From: Pelomonas nitida
GTDB lineage: Bacteria > Pseudomonadota > Gammaproteobacteria > Burkholderiales > Burkholderiaceae_C
Direction: 5' to 3'
DNA length: 64,000 nucleotides
Assembly: GCF_043555975.1 (NCBI RefSeq)
Contig: NZ_JBIGIA010000001.1
Span: 434,001 to 498,000 of the forward strand
Positions 30,453 through 41,462 of this stretch are shown one piece after another. The notes below the pieces were generated by a model. That model saw only the letters and a program-made list of their open reading frames with translations. It did not search any database and was not told where the DNA came from. The position numbers and the translations under genes were made by a program. How positions within the stretch are numbered: the first letter of the stretch is position 1; every line of letters begins with the position of its first letter.

Positions 30453-32633
30453 TCAGAGCTTGATCTCCAGGTTCACACCGTACCAGGCGCGGGCTTCGCG
30501 GTCGGTGAACGTCGTCGAGCCGTTGGACACCGTGGTCAGCGACTGGGTGTCGAGCGGCGCCAGGTTGTTGGCCGACACGCGCAGCGACAGGCTGGGGTTC
30601 AGCACCCACTGCGCGAACAGGTCCAGCGAGCGGTTGCGGGTCTGGTCGAGCACCTGCGTCTGGGTCTGGCGCGTGCTGTAGCCGGGCGTGAACGCGAGGT
30701 TGGCGCCGGTCGTCAGCGGCAGCGTGGGCAGGCGGTAGTCGAAGCCCAGGTTGCCGGACCAGGGCTGCTGGCCATCCAGCCGGTTGTCCGGGCCGGGCAG
30801 CGCGTCGACGCGCGAGTGGTAGAAGCTGACCGAGCCGCGCAGGTTGAGCGCCGTCTTGGCGTCGAACAACGCCGGCATCAGCTCGGACGCCCGGCCCTTG
30901 AGCTCCATCTCGATGCCGCTGGTTTGCGCCTTGGAGAGGTTGATCGGGCGCGACACGTACCGGGCCACCGTGCCGCCGGCCGGCACTTCCCGCGTCGTGG
31001 CGTTGCGGATCAGGTCCTGGATGTCGCGGTGGAACAGCGCGATGCTGAACATGCCGCCGCCGGTGAAGTACTTCTCGTAGGCGATGTCCACGCCGGTGGC
31101 CAGCTCGGGCTTGAGCAGCGGGTTGCCGACCCGGTCGGGGTAGAGCTCCTCGTTGGTCTGCGCCGCCGAGGGGTATTTGCTGTTCAGCGAGTAGCGCCCC
31201 AGCATGGCGCTCAGGTCCGGCGCCTTGTAGCTGCGCGTGAGGCTGCCGCGGATCAGGTCGCGGCCCTTCGGGTCGAGCTTGTAGTTGAGGTGCCACAGCG
31301 GCGTCAGCACGCTGCTGACGTTGCGGGCGTCCAGCGCGTTGCCACGGCTCGTGGTGACGATGCGCTCGTTGCGCAGGCCCAGGTAGGTGGACCACTGCGG
31401 CGCGATCTCCCACTCGTCCTGCACGAAGAACGCCTGGCGCTCGATGCGCGCGCCGAAGGTCTCGCCGTCGAACTGGGGCAGCTGCGACTGGCCGTTCACG
31501 GTGGTCGTGCGGGTCTCGTCGCGGCGGCGCCATTCGAGGTCCCAGCCGACGGTCAGGCTGTGTTCCTCGCCCACCAGCTGGCTGTACTTGCCGGCCTGCG
31601 TGAAGTTGCGGTCGATGTTGTCGCCGACGCTGCGCACCGGCGTCGTCGTGTCCACCGTCAGGTTGTCGAAGCCGCCCTTGGCGCGCTGCACGCCGGCCTT
31701 CAGCTCCACCTTCTGCGTTTCGCTGAAGCGGTTGTTCCACTGCACATTGCCGCGCAGCATCTGCCAGTGGCCCTTGTTGTCGGCGTCGTCATCGAGCCCG
31801 CTGCTGGCGATGCCGCTGCTGGACAGCGTGTCGTAGCGCAGGCGGTTGTTCCACCAGCCTTGCTGGCCGAAGCCCATCAGCGTGAGCGTCTCGTCATCGC
31901 TGATGCGCCAGTTCAACCGAGGCGTGGTGTTCAGGCCGTGGCCCCAGTTCAGCTGCTCGCCGCGTTGTTCGGAGTCGCCGCTGCTGCCGTTGTCGCTCAC
32001 GACGTGGCGCTGCGTCGTCGTCTCGCCGAGGTTGCGCCAGGAGAAGAGCGACACCGGCACCGACAGCGCGGCCGCACCGATCTTCTCGCCGAAGGTCAGC
32101 GTGGCCGACGGCGTGGGGCGCTCCACGTTGTAGCCCAGGCCCAGGCGCAGGTCGCGCTGCGAGAGGCGCGGTGCGTCCTTCAGGATGATGTTGATGGCGC
32201 CGGCCACGGCCTGGGCGCTCTGGTCGGCGGTCGGCCCTTTCGTGACCTCGATGCGTTCGACCTGCTTGGGGTCCAGCTGGTCGAGCTGGAAGCCCGGGGG
32301 GGCCGGGTCGCCGTTGATCAGGATCAGCGTGTAGCCCGAGCCCAGGCCGCGCATGCGCGGCGCGCCACCGGAGACGTTCACGCCGGGCAGGCGCTTGAGC
32401 ACGTCGGCCACGTTGGTGTCACCGTACTTGTCCAGTTCGTCGCGCCCGAACACCTGCTTGGCCACGGGTGCGCGGCGGCGCAGGTCGGTGTCGCTCAGGG
32501 TGCGGCGCACCTCCACACGCTCCAGCTGGTTGTTGTTGCCGGGCAGCGGCGGACCGTTGCGGTCGGCCTCCTGCTGCGCCAGCAGAACGGCGGGGCTGAG
32601 CAGCAGCAGCGAAGCGAGTTCGGGGCTTTTCAA
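30453..32633 (-). CDS. TonB-dependent outer membrane receptor
   Basis: A 726-residue receptor. Signal peptide LASLLLLSPAVLLAQQ, plug domain near residues 50-160 (VADVLKRLPGVNVSGG, VERIEVTKGPTADQS), then a 22-strand barrel ending in aromatic-tipped WYGVNLEIKL. TonB receptors import siderophores, B12 or sugars across the outer membrane. Start: the frame is open to 32783, but the sequence before LKSPELAS is not signal-like. A TTG at 32631-32633 with GGAG six bases upstream is the best start. A patatin gene follows. Ligand unknown. Confidence 0.85.
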   Translation of the reverse strand: MKSPELASLLLLSPAVLLAQQEADRNGPPLPGNNNQLERVEVRRTLSDTDLRRRAPVAKQVFGRDELDKYGDTNVADVLKRLPGVNVSGGAPRMRGLGSGYTLILINGDPAPPGFQLDQLDPKQVERIEVTKGPTADQSAQAVAGAINIILKDAPRLSQRDLRLGLGYNVERPTPSATLTFGEKIGAAALSVPVSLFSWRNLGETTTQRHVVSDNGSSGDSEQRGEQLNWGHGLNTTPRLNWRISDDETLTLMGFGQQGWWNNRLRYDTLSSSGIASSGLDDDADNKGHWQMLRGNVQWNNRFSETQKVELKAGVQRAKGGFDNLTVDTTTPVRSVGDNIDRNFTQAGKYSQLVGEEHSLTVGWDLEWRRRDETRTTTVNGQSQLPQFDGETFGARIERQAFFVQDEWEIAPQWSTYLGLRNERIVTTSRGNALDARNVSSVLTPLWHLNYKLDPKGRDLIRGSLTRSYKAPDLSAMLGRYSLNSKYPSAAQTNEELYPDRVGNPLLKPELATGVDIAYEKYFTGGGMFSIALFHRDIQDLIRNATTREVPAGGTVARYVSRPINLSKAQTSGIEMELKGRASELMPALFDAKTALNLRGSVSFYHSRVDALPGPDNRLDGQQPWSGNLGFDYRLPTLPLTTGANLAFTPGYSTRQTQTQVLDQTRNRSLDLFAQWVLNPSLSLRVSANNLAPLDTQSLTTVSNGSTTFTDREARAWYGVNLEIKL

Positions 32634-32815
32634 GACGGACTCCGGGAAGACGGGACGGCGCGAACGATAGCCAGCCGGACCGGTGCGTTGGTGCGGCTTG
32701 CGACCAAACGCGGAATGTGGGGCGCCAGGCGCCGAAAGTGCAGCGTGGCGGGCGCTCGCATGATGGCGATGAGGCCGCGCCATGACGAAGGTCAGTGGCG
32801 CGGCAGCGACGCCAC

Positions 32816-35203
<2,388 letters not shown>

Positions 35204-35234
35204 TCTGCCAAACCGGCTGCGGCGGGCGGCTGGC

Positions 35235-35996
35235 TCAGGGGGCGCCAGCCTGGCGCCGCCAGCGCTCGAGGATGGACCTGGCCACGCCGTTGGCCTGGAT
35301 GATGCGCATGCCTTCGTTGAAGGCGGCCAGCGTGGCGGCGGAGGCCGGATGGCGGCGCGAGAACGCGGTGTAGATGCCGAAGGCGTCGAGCTGGCCAACG
35401 ACCTTGAAACGGCCGTCCAGGTCGGCATGCCGCCTGAACAGCAGCCGCGCGGTGATGTCGGGCGCCAGCGTGTAGGTGGCACGGCCGCGCAGCAGCAGCC
35501 GGAAGTTGTTCTCGTCGTGCGCGGTGACGACGCGTGCGATGAGCGGGTTGCTGTCGAACGCGCTGCCGTACTCGTAGCCGCGCGTCACCGCGACCTGCTC
35601 GCCCTCGAGATCGCGCACCTGCAGCGCGGGCTGGGGCGCCGGGCCGTCCGCCCGGGCCCAGATCAGGAAGCGCTCCTCGAACATCGGCCGCGCCGGCCAG
35701 AGGTAGTCGCCCTCGATCTGCGCGGTGCGTGTGGTGTCGAAGCAGGCCAACAGTGCGCCGGACTTCGTCTGCGCCATGCAGCGCACATACGGCAGCAGGT
35801 CGAAGTGCGCGTCGATGCCCACGGCGGCGAATGCGGCGCTGACGAGATCGACGGTGATGCCCTGTGCGCGGCCGCCCACGTTGGACGAGTAGGGCGGCCA
35901 GTCGTCCTCGGCGCCGATGACGACCTGCGGCCGCTGAGCCCGCGCGTGGTTCGCGACGGCCAGGGCAGGGGTCAACAGCAGGGTGCGCCGGCGCAT
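35235..35996 (-). CDS. periplasmic solute-binding protein (SBP_bac_3 type)
   Basis: A 253-residue protein with signal peptide (LLLTPALAVANHARAQ) and family 3 solute-binding pattern: VVIGAEDDWPPYSS start, GITVDLVSAAFAAVGI and a C-terminal ARSILERWRR helix. No transport genes adjoin. Similar orphan proteins in Burkholderiales are common and may act as sensors or feed distant ABC transporters. It is a second orphan of this type in the window, alongside 311-1147. Confidence 0.78.
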   Translation of the reverse strand: MRRRTLLLTPALAVANHARAQRPQVVIGAEDDWPPYSSNVGGRAQGITVDLVSAAFAAVGIDAHFDLLPYVRCMAQTKSGALLACFDTTRTAQIEGDYLWPARPMFEERFLIWARADGPAPQPALQVRDLEGEQVAVTRGYEYGSAFDSNPLIARVVTAHDENNFRLLLRGRATYTLAPDITARLLFRRHADLDGRFKVVGQLDAFGIYTAFSRRHPASAATLAAFNEGMRIIQANGVARSILERWRRQAGAP

Positions 35997-36048
35997 CGGT
36001 CGTGGGGTTCGAGTCGTGGAGTGACGGGCAGTCTAGGGCCTGTCAACA

Positions 36049-36060
36049 CTACGGGTGTAG
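36049..36060. promoter_or_regulatory. palindrome CTAC-N4-GTAG upstream of the secreted hydrolase gene
   Basis: CTACGGGTGTAG is an exact 4+4 inverted repeat with a 4-bp spacer, similar in form to BlaI/MecI-type operators (TACA-N2-TGTA with flanks). It lies in the 247-bp gap between the divergent solute-binding protein gene and 36244. The rest of the gap shows no gene. A regulatory role is a guess. Confidence 0.25.
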
Positions 36061-36243
36061 GCCATCGGGCTTGTCAACCCCACGTCGCGGCCGGCCGCCC
36101 TCTTGTTCGCCGCCACAGGCGGCGCGTGACGGCCGCGTGTCAGTGCGGGCCGGTTCTTCTGCGGGTTAGCGCGGGTTGGCCGAGTCGGGGCGGCGTTCCT
36201 AAAGTGACTCCTGCTGACACCACAACATCGACAGGAGACAACG

Positions 36244-37131
36244 ATGACACGCTCTCGCTTGCAACGGTTCCTGATGATCGCCCTGGCGGGCGCCGCGCTG
36301 GCTGGCGCGGCGCTGGCCACCAACTATTCGCTGTGGATCAATGGCCGCACCGGCGGCGGCGTGGCCGGCAACTATGCCGACTTCACCTACTGGGGCCCGG
36401 CCGGCACGGCCGCTGGCGTCAACAAGAAGGCCGTGAACTGGGACGGCTACAACCACATCTCGGACCAGAACTACCTGGTGCGCAACGCGCTCGACTGCTT
36501 CTGCACGGGCAGCAACTGGTGCTACATCGCGGCCCACAGCGCGGGCGATTTGATGATCGGCTACACGCTGTCGCTATACGGCGGCACGTCGCGCTACAAG
36601 AAGAACGCGTCGCCCGGCAGCGACGGCAGCTGCGCCAACAGCGATGGCTCGACGCAGACCGGCTGGAACATCAAGTGGGTGAACGTGGCCGCCGGTGCGG
36701 GCGGTGGCAGCGAACTGGCCAACGCCGGGGACTGGGCGCTCAGCGAACCGTTGGTGAGCGACCTGAAGACCGGCACGGCGCGTGCGCTGTACGACCACAA
36801 CAACACGCGCGCCAAGATGTTCTATATGTGGGCCGGGGCCAAGGGCACGCTGTACTCCTTCGTGCTGCCCGGGCAGGACGACGAGGCCGTGGCCTATCAC
36901 TCGGCGGGTGGCGTGTCGGGTTCGGGCGGCGGCAGCTACTGCAACCCGAGCGACTGGCTGTGCAACGACCTGACGCTGGGCACGGCGGCCACCGAGGGCG
37001 GCACGGCCAAGTGGAGCAACCACTCGGTGGTCTTCCGTGACACGGCCGAGGCCTACAACCACTACACCAGCGGCAACTGGCAGGGCACGGTCGGGCTGGT
37101 GCGTGCCGACATGGTCCAGAACGCGCAATGA
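36244..37131 (+). CDS. secreted protein with Ser-hydrolase-like AHSAG motif
   Basis: A 295-residue protein with a signal peptide (FLMIALAGAALAGAALA, cleavage near residue 26). In the middle lies NWCYIAAHSAGDLMIGY, whose H-S-A-G resembles the nucleophile elbow of alpha/beta hydrolases (G-x-S-x-G, here with Ala first). Several Cys (CFC, WCY, SCAN, YCNP, LCND) suggest disulphides, so the protein is probably exported. GACAGGAG precedes the ATG. Its stop overlaps the start of the next gene (ATGA). Hydrolase activity is inferred from one motif; the family is not one I can name. Confidence 0.65.
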   Translation: MTRSRLQRFLMIALAGAALAGAALATNYSLWINGRTGGGVAGNYADFTYWGPAGTAAGVNKKAVNWDGYNHISDQNYLVRNALDCFCTGSNWCYIAAHSAGDLMIGYTLSLYGGTSRYKKNASPGSDGSCANSDGSTQTGWNIKWVNVAAGAGGGSELANAGDWALSEPLVSDLKTGTARALYDHNNTRAKMFYMWAGAKGTLYSFVLPGQDDEAVAYHSAGGVSGSGGGSYCNPSDWLCNDLTLGTAATEGGTAKWSNHSVVFRDTAEAYNHYTSGNWQGTVGLVRADMVQNAQ

Positions 37132-38300
37132 GGGCGGCCGGCTGGCTGGCGGGCGCGGCGCTCGCCGGGGTGATCGCCTGGTGGGCATGGCCCCGTGCCG
37201 AGGCGAGGCCGGCGCCGGCCGAGGTGGCGCGGGTGATGCCGCCCGCGCCGTCGGCCACGCCGCGGCCGTCGGCCTCGCGCCCGGCGGGCTCGCCGTTCAC
37301 CGATGCCGCGCTCAGCGCGCGCCTGGCCCAGCGCGAGCAGCTGCTGCAGCGGCTGGAGCGGGCGAAGCTGACGCTGGCCACCTACCGCGAGCAGACCCGC
37401 TACCCGCACGAGTCGCGGCCACTGGCCGAGCATCCGGACCAGGTGCGCCCCTTCGCGCCCATTCGCGAGCGCCTGCCGCTGCGGTTCTCCGGCACCAAGG
37501 CTGCGGTGGCGGGCGTGAACATCCTGACGACGCAGGACCGCGTCTTCATGAGCGGTGAAGAGGTGGTGAAGGTCAGCGTCAGCGCGCAGGACGATGCCGG
37601 GCAGTCCCTGCCGCTGCTGGTCACGCGGGCGGTGGCCTTCGACCTGCCCGACCCGCGCCAGGCCGCCGGGCGGCCGCAGCTGGCGTTGAACTTCACGGCC
37701 AGCGACGGCGTCTACAGCGCGCAGTTCCAGCCCTCGCAGACGGCGTTCGCCGACTTCGCCGGCACCTTGCGGCTGCAGGTGACGTTGAGCCAGGACGGGC
37801 GCCAGGGCGTCGTGAACTTCGATGTCGTCTACCAGCCGCTGGTGCCCGCCGACTGGGCCGCCATCACGGAGCGCGTGGCCGAGGGATCGCTGGATTTCCT
37901 GGTGGGCCTGAACGTCAGGCAGCCGGGGCGCTACGTGGTCAATGCCCGCGTCGACGATGCGCAGGGCCAGCCCTTCGCGCTGGTCAGCTTCAACGAGGAG
38001 TTGGGGGCCGGGGCGCAGACGGCGCGGCTGCGTCTGTTCGGCAAGCTGCTGCGCGACGGCGCGCCTGCCATGCCGCTGCAGCTGCGCGACCTGCAGGGCT
38101 TCCTGCTGCTGGAGGACCGCTTCCCCGACCGCGCCATGCTGCTGCGGCGCGAGGGCGTCGTCCATCGCAGCGCCAGCTACGCGCTGAAGGGCTTCTCGGA
38201 TGCGGAGTGGGCCAGCGAGGAGCGTGACCGCTATCTCGCCGAGCTCGGCAAGGACGTCGCCCAGCTGGAGGCGCAGCTCAAGCCGCCGCCCGCGCCTTGA
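37128..38300 (+). CDS. membrane-anchored protein coupled to the secreted hydrolase-like protein
   Basis: A 390-residue protein with a short N-terminal hydrophobic segment (AAGWLAGAALAGVIAWWAW), a Pro/Ala linker, a helical stretch with heptad-like Leu (LAQREQLLQRLERAKLTLA, about 65-85), then a beta-rich region with a repeated Ig-like look (GVYSAQFQP, GRYVVNARVDDAQGQPFA). It overlaps the upstream gene by ATGA, so the pair is coupled. Architecture resembles the membrane-anchored foldases that help secreted lipases fold, but no sequence family is recognised. Converges on and overlaps the AraC gene end by 23 bp. Confidence 0.65.
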   Translation: MRAAGWLAGAALAGVIAWWAWPRAEARPAPAEVARVMPPAPSATPRPSASRPAGSPFTDAALSARLAQREQLLQRLERAKLTLATYREQTRYPHESRPLAEHPDQVRPFAPIRERLPLRFSGTKAAVAGVNILTTQDRVFMSGEEVVKVSVSAQDDAGQSLPLLVTRAVAFDLPDPRQAAGRPQLALNFTASDGVYSAQFQPSQTAFADFAGTLRLQVTLSQDGRQGVVNFDVVYQPLVPADWAAITERVAEGSLDFLVGLNVRQPGRYVVNARVDDAQGQPFALVSFNEELGAGAQTARLRLFGKLLRDGAPAMPLQLRDLQGFLLLEDRFPDRAMLLRREGVVHRSASYALKGFSDAEWASEERDRYLAELGKDVAQLEAQLKPPPAP

Positions 38301-39168
38301 GCCGCGCGGCCGTGACGTCGCGCACCGGCGGCTGGCCGAACAGTCGCGCGTACTCGCGGGTGAACTGCGGCACGCTCTCGTAGCCCACGGCATAGGCCGC
38401 GGTGCTGGCGCTGGCACCGTCGGCCAGCATCAGCCGCCGCGCTTCGATGAGGCGCAGGTTCTTCAGGAACTGCAGCGGCGACAGCGAGGTCGTCGCGCGG
38501 AAATGGCGATGGAAGGCCGATGCGCTCATGCCGGCCGCTTGGGCCAGTGCCTCCACCGTCCAGGGCCGGGCGAACTCGGCGCGCATCCGCGCGGCCGCAC
38601 GGCCGATGCGTTCGGCGTGGCCGCCGGGCCAGCCGAGCTGCCGGATGGCCGCGCCGTGCCGGCCGGCCAGCAGCCAGTAGTGCAGCTCGCGCAGCATGGC
38701 GGCCTGCAGCACCGACAGGGCGTCCGGGCGGTCCAGCAGCCGCAGCAGGCGCAGCAAGGCGCCGGCCACCTCGGCGTCGGTGGACAGCACGCGCACCGGC
38801 GCGGCCTGGGGTGCCGTGCTGGCCTGCATCTGCCCGGCCAGCTCGGCGATGACGGCCACATCCAGCTCAAGCGCCACGGCGTAATAGGGCGCCGCCAGCG
38901 TGGCGCGCGTGATCTGGCTGACGGTGGGCACATCGGCCGTGATCAGCAGCGACTCACCGGCCGCGAAGTCCAGCACCTGCGCCCCCATCGTCACCTGTTT
39001 GCGGCCCTGCACCACCACGGCCACCAGTGGCCGCGAGATCGCGAAGAGCAGATCGCTGGGCGCCGTGGCGCGCACGGTGGTCAGGCCAGGGATGGGCGTG
39101 CGCGCGATGCCTTGCGCATCGGCCTCGGCATCGGCATGGCGGCGGACAGCATCGAGCAAGTCGGTCAT
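38278..39168 (-). CDS. AraC-family transcriptional regulator
   Basis: A 296-residue regulator: an N-terminal cupin-like AraC_N ligand domain (residues 20-150, TAPSDLLFAISRPLVAVVVQG) and a C-terminal pair of helix-turn-helix motifs (WTVEALAQAAGMSASAFHRH, then AYAVGYESVPQFTREYARLF). It is divergent from the SDR gene 144 bp away, whose expression it probably controls; this AraC/SDR pairing is common. Inducer unknown. Confidence 0.9.
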   Translation of the reverse strand: MTDLLDAVRRHADAEADAQGIARTPIPGLTTVRATAPSDLLFAISRPLVAVVVQGRKQVTMGAQVLDFAAGESLLITADVPTVSQITRATLAAPYYAVALELDVAVIAELAGQMQASTAPQAAPVRVLSTDAEVAGALLRLLRLLDRPDALSVLQAAMLRELHYWLLAGRHGAAIRQLGWPGGHAERIGRAAARMRAEFARPWTVEALAQAAGMSASAFHRHFRATTSLSPLQFLKNLRLIEARRLMLADGASASTAAYAVGYESVPQFTREYARLFGQPPVRDVTAARLKARAAA

Positions 39169-39311
39169 GGGGCAAGCCTACAGCGAGGTGGGCGGTACGT
39201 GACAGCAGCGGGCGTGCTCGCGGCAGGATCGGGCAAGCAATGGCGAGCTTCCGGCAACGCATGCGCGGCGCCGGCCTCGAGCATGGAGGCCTTCTTTCAT
39301 CGGAGCCTTCC

Positions 39312-40067
39312 ATGACCACCATCAGCCTCATCACCGGCGCCAGCCGCGGCCTGGGCCGCAACACCGCCTTGCACATCGCCCGCCGTGGTGGCGATGTCGT
39401 CGTCACCTATCACAGCCAGGCCGACGCGGCGCATGCGTTGGTTGCGGAAATTCAGGCGCTGGGCCGGCGCGCCGTTGCGCTGCCGCTGGATGTGGGGCAG
39501 GTTGCCGGCTTCCCGGTCTTCGTCGAACGCCTGCGTGCCGCGCTGCGCACGATCTGGGCGCGCGACACCCTGGACCACCTCGTCAACAACGCCGGCCACG
39601 GCGACTACGCGCTGGTGGCCGACACCACCGAGGCGCAGTTCGATGGCCTCGTCGACGTGCACTTCAAGGGCGTGTTCTTCCTCACGCAGGCGCTGCTGCC
39701 GCTGCTGGCTGACGGCGGTCGCATCGTCAACCTGTCTTCCGGCCTGACGCGGGTGTCCTTCCCGGGCTACGCGGCGTATGCGGCCGTGAAGGGCGCGGTG
39801 GAGGTGTTGACCGTCTACCTCGCCAAGGAACTGGGGGCGCGGGGCATCACCGTCAACACCGTGGCGCCCGGCGCCATCGAGACCGATTTCGGTGGCGGCG
39901 CGGTGCGCGACAACCCCGACATCAACCGGCTGTTCGCCGGCATGACGGCCTTGGGCCGTGCCGGTGTGCCGGACGACATCGGCCCGATGATCGCGAGCCT
40001 GCTGTCGCCAGACAACCGCTGGGTGAACGCCCAGCGCGTCGAGGTGTCAGGCGGGCAGGCGATCTAG
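39312..40067 (+). CDS. SDR-family oxidoreductase
   Basis: A 251-residue short-chain dehydrogenase. Cofactor motif TGASRGLGRN (8-17), NNAG, catalytic Ser in LSSGL and Y-A-A-V-K (YxxxK). The start MTTISLITGAS is immediately before the Rossmann strand; longer frames to 39027 are not needed. Divergent from an AraC regulator. It overlaps the end of the convergent flavoprotein gene by 21 bp. Substrate unknown. Confidence 0.9.
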   Translation: MTTISLITGASRGLGRNTALHIARRGGDVVVTYHSQADAAHALVAEIQALGRRAVALPLDVGQVAGFPVFVERLRAALRTIWARDTLDHLVNNAGHGDYALVADTTEAQFDGLVDVHFKGVFFLTQALLPLLADGGRIVNLSSGLTRVSFPGYAAYAAVKGAVEVLTVYLAKELGARGITVNTVAPGAIETDFGGGAVRDNPDINRLFAGMTALGRAGVPDDIGPMIASLLSPDNRWVNAQRVEVSGGQAI

Positions 40068-41303
40068 AAAGCTGGCGAGCCCATGCGCGGCCGCGCGGCC
40101 GCTGGCCATGCTGGCGGTGAGCAGGTAGCCGCCGGTGGGCGCCTCCCAGTCCAGCATCTCGCCCGCCACGAACACGCCGGGCAGCGCGCTCAGCATCAGC
40201 TCGGCCGTCAGCGCCTCGAAGCGAACGCCGCCCGCCGTGCTGATGGCCTCGGCCACCGGCCTTGCGGCATGCAGCGTCAGCGGCAGCGCCTTCAGCGCCG
40301 CGGCCAGGGTGGCGGCATCGAGCATCTGCTCACGGCTCAGCAACTCGTGCAGCAGGCCCAGTTTCAGCGGGCTGAGGTGCAGCCGGCTCTTCAGGTGCGA
40401 TGACAGCGAGCGGCTGCCGCGAGGGTGCTTCACCTCGGCGAGCACGCGTTCGGCCGTCAGCTGGGGCAGCAGGTCCAGCTGCAGCGTGGCGCGGCCGTCG
40501 CGGGCGATCTGCTCGCGCAGCACGCTGCTGGCGGCGTAGACCAGCGAACCTTCGATGCCGGTGGCGGTGATGACGAACTCGCCGGGCCGGCTGGCGAAGC
40601 CCTCGGCGGCCAGCGCCACCGGCTTGACCGGCTGGCCGGCGAACTCGGTGGCGAAGCGTTCGCTCCAGCCCGGGCCGGCCGGGTGGGCCGCCGTGGCGCC
40701 GACGTCGAAGCCGCAGTTGGCGGGCTGCAGCGGTGCGACGTCCACGCCGCGCGCGGCCAGCCACGGTGCCCAGGCGCCGTCGGAACCCAGTTGCGGCCAG
40801 GACGCGCCGCCCAGTGCCAGCAGCGTCGCTCGCGGCGTGACGAGGCGCTCGCCGTCGGGCGTCTCGAAACGCAGCGCGCCGTCATCCGTCCAGCCGCGCC
40901 AGCGGTGGCGCATCGCAAAGCTCACGCCGGCCGCGCGCAGCCGATGCAGCCAGGCGCGCAGCAGCGGCGCGGCCTTCAAGTCCTTGGGGAAGACGCGGCC
41001 GGACGTGCCGACGAAGGTCTCCACCCCCAGGCCGGCGGCCCAGGCGCGCAGCGCGTCGGCGTCGAAGGCGCGCAGCAGCGGCTCGATGTGCGGCGCCCGG
41101 GCGCCGAAGCGGCCGAGGAAGGGGGCGAAAGGTTCGGCGTGCGTGAGGTTCAGGCCGCCTTTGCCGGCCAGCAGGAACTTGCGGCCCACGCTGGGCTTGG
41201 CGTCGAAGACGGTGACGGCGTGGCCGGCGGCGGCCAGCACTTCGGCGGCCATCAGGCCGGCCGGGCCGCCGCCGATGATGGCGACAGGGAATGCAGAAGA
41301 CAT
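40047..41303 (-). CDS. HI0933-like flavoprotein (TIGR03862 type)
   Basis: A 418-residue NAD(P)/FAD-dependent oxidoreductase. The N-terminal dinucleotide motif GGGPAGLMAAE starts at residue 11, followed by SVGRKFLLAGKGGLNLTH, the FAD-binding signature of the HI0933/BaiN family, and a C-terminal GGxxFEAL and GEMLDWEAPTGGYLL block. The family is widely conserved, with unclear substrate; BaiN relatives reduce bile-acid enones. Full length; converges on the SDR gene. Confidence 0.88.
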   Translation of the reverse strand: MSSAFPVAIIGGGPAGLMAAEVLAAAGHAVTVFDAKPSVGRKFLLAGKGGLNLTHAEPFAPFLGRFGARAPHIEPLLRAFDADALRAWAAGLGVETFVGTSGRVFPKDLKAAPLLRAWLHRLRAAGVSFAMRHRWRGWTDDGALRFETPDGERLVTPRATLLALGGASWPQLGSDGAWAPWLAARGVDVAPLQPANCGFDVGATAAHPAGPGWSERFATEFAGQPVKPVALAAEGFASRPGEFVITATGIEGSLVYAASSVLREQIARDGRATLQLDLLPQLTAERVLAEVKHPRGSRSLSSHLKSRLHLSPLKLGLLHELLSREQMLDAATLAAALKALPLTLHAARPVAEAISTAGGVRFEALTAELMLSALPGVFVAGEMLDWEAPTGGYLLTASMASGRAAAHGLASFLDRLPA

Positions 41304-41462
41304 GCGTGATTCTAGGAAGCGCCGCGCCAGCGTTTGCGGTGGGCGGCCCGGCCGACCGGTTGCGGCGTGGCGGCCGGAGCGGCGCGGCAGCGTGAAGAGG
41401 ACGGGGTGAACGGCGTCACGACCTACAGCCGGCGATCGGTCGACATCCCAGAATTTTTCGCC

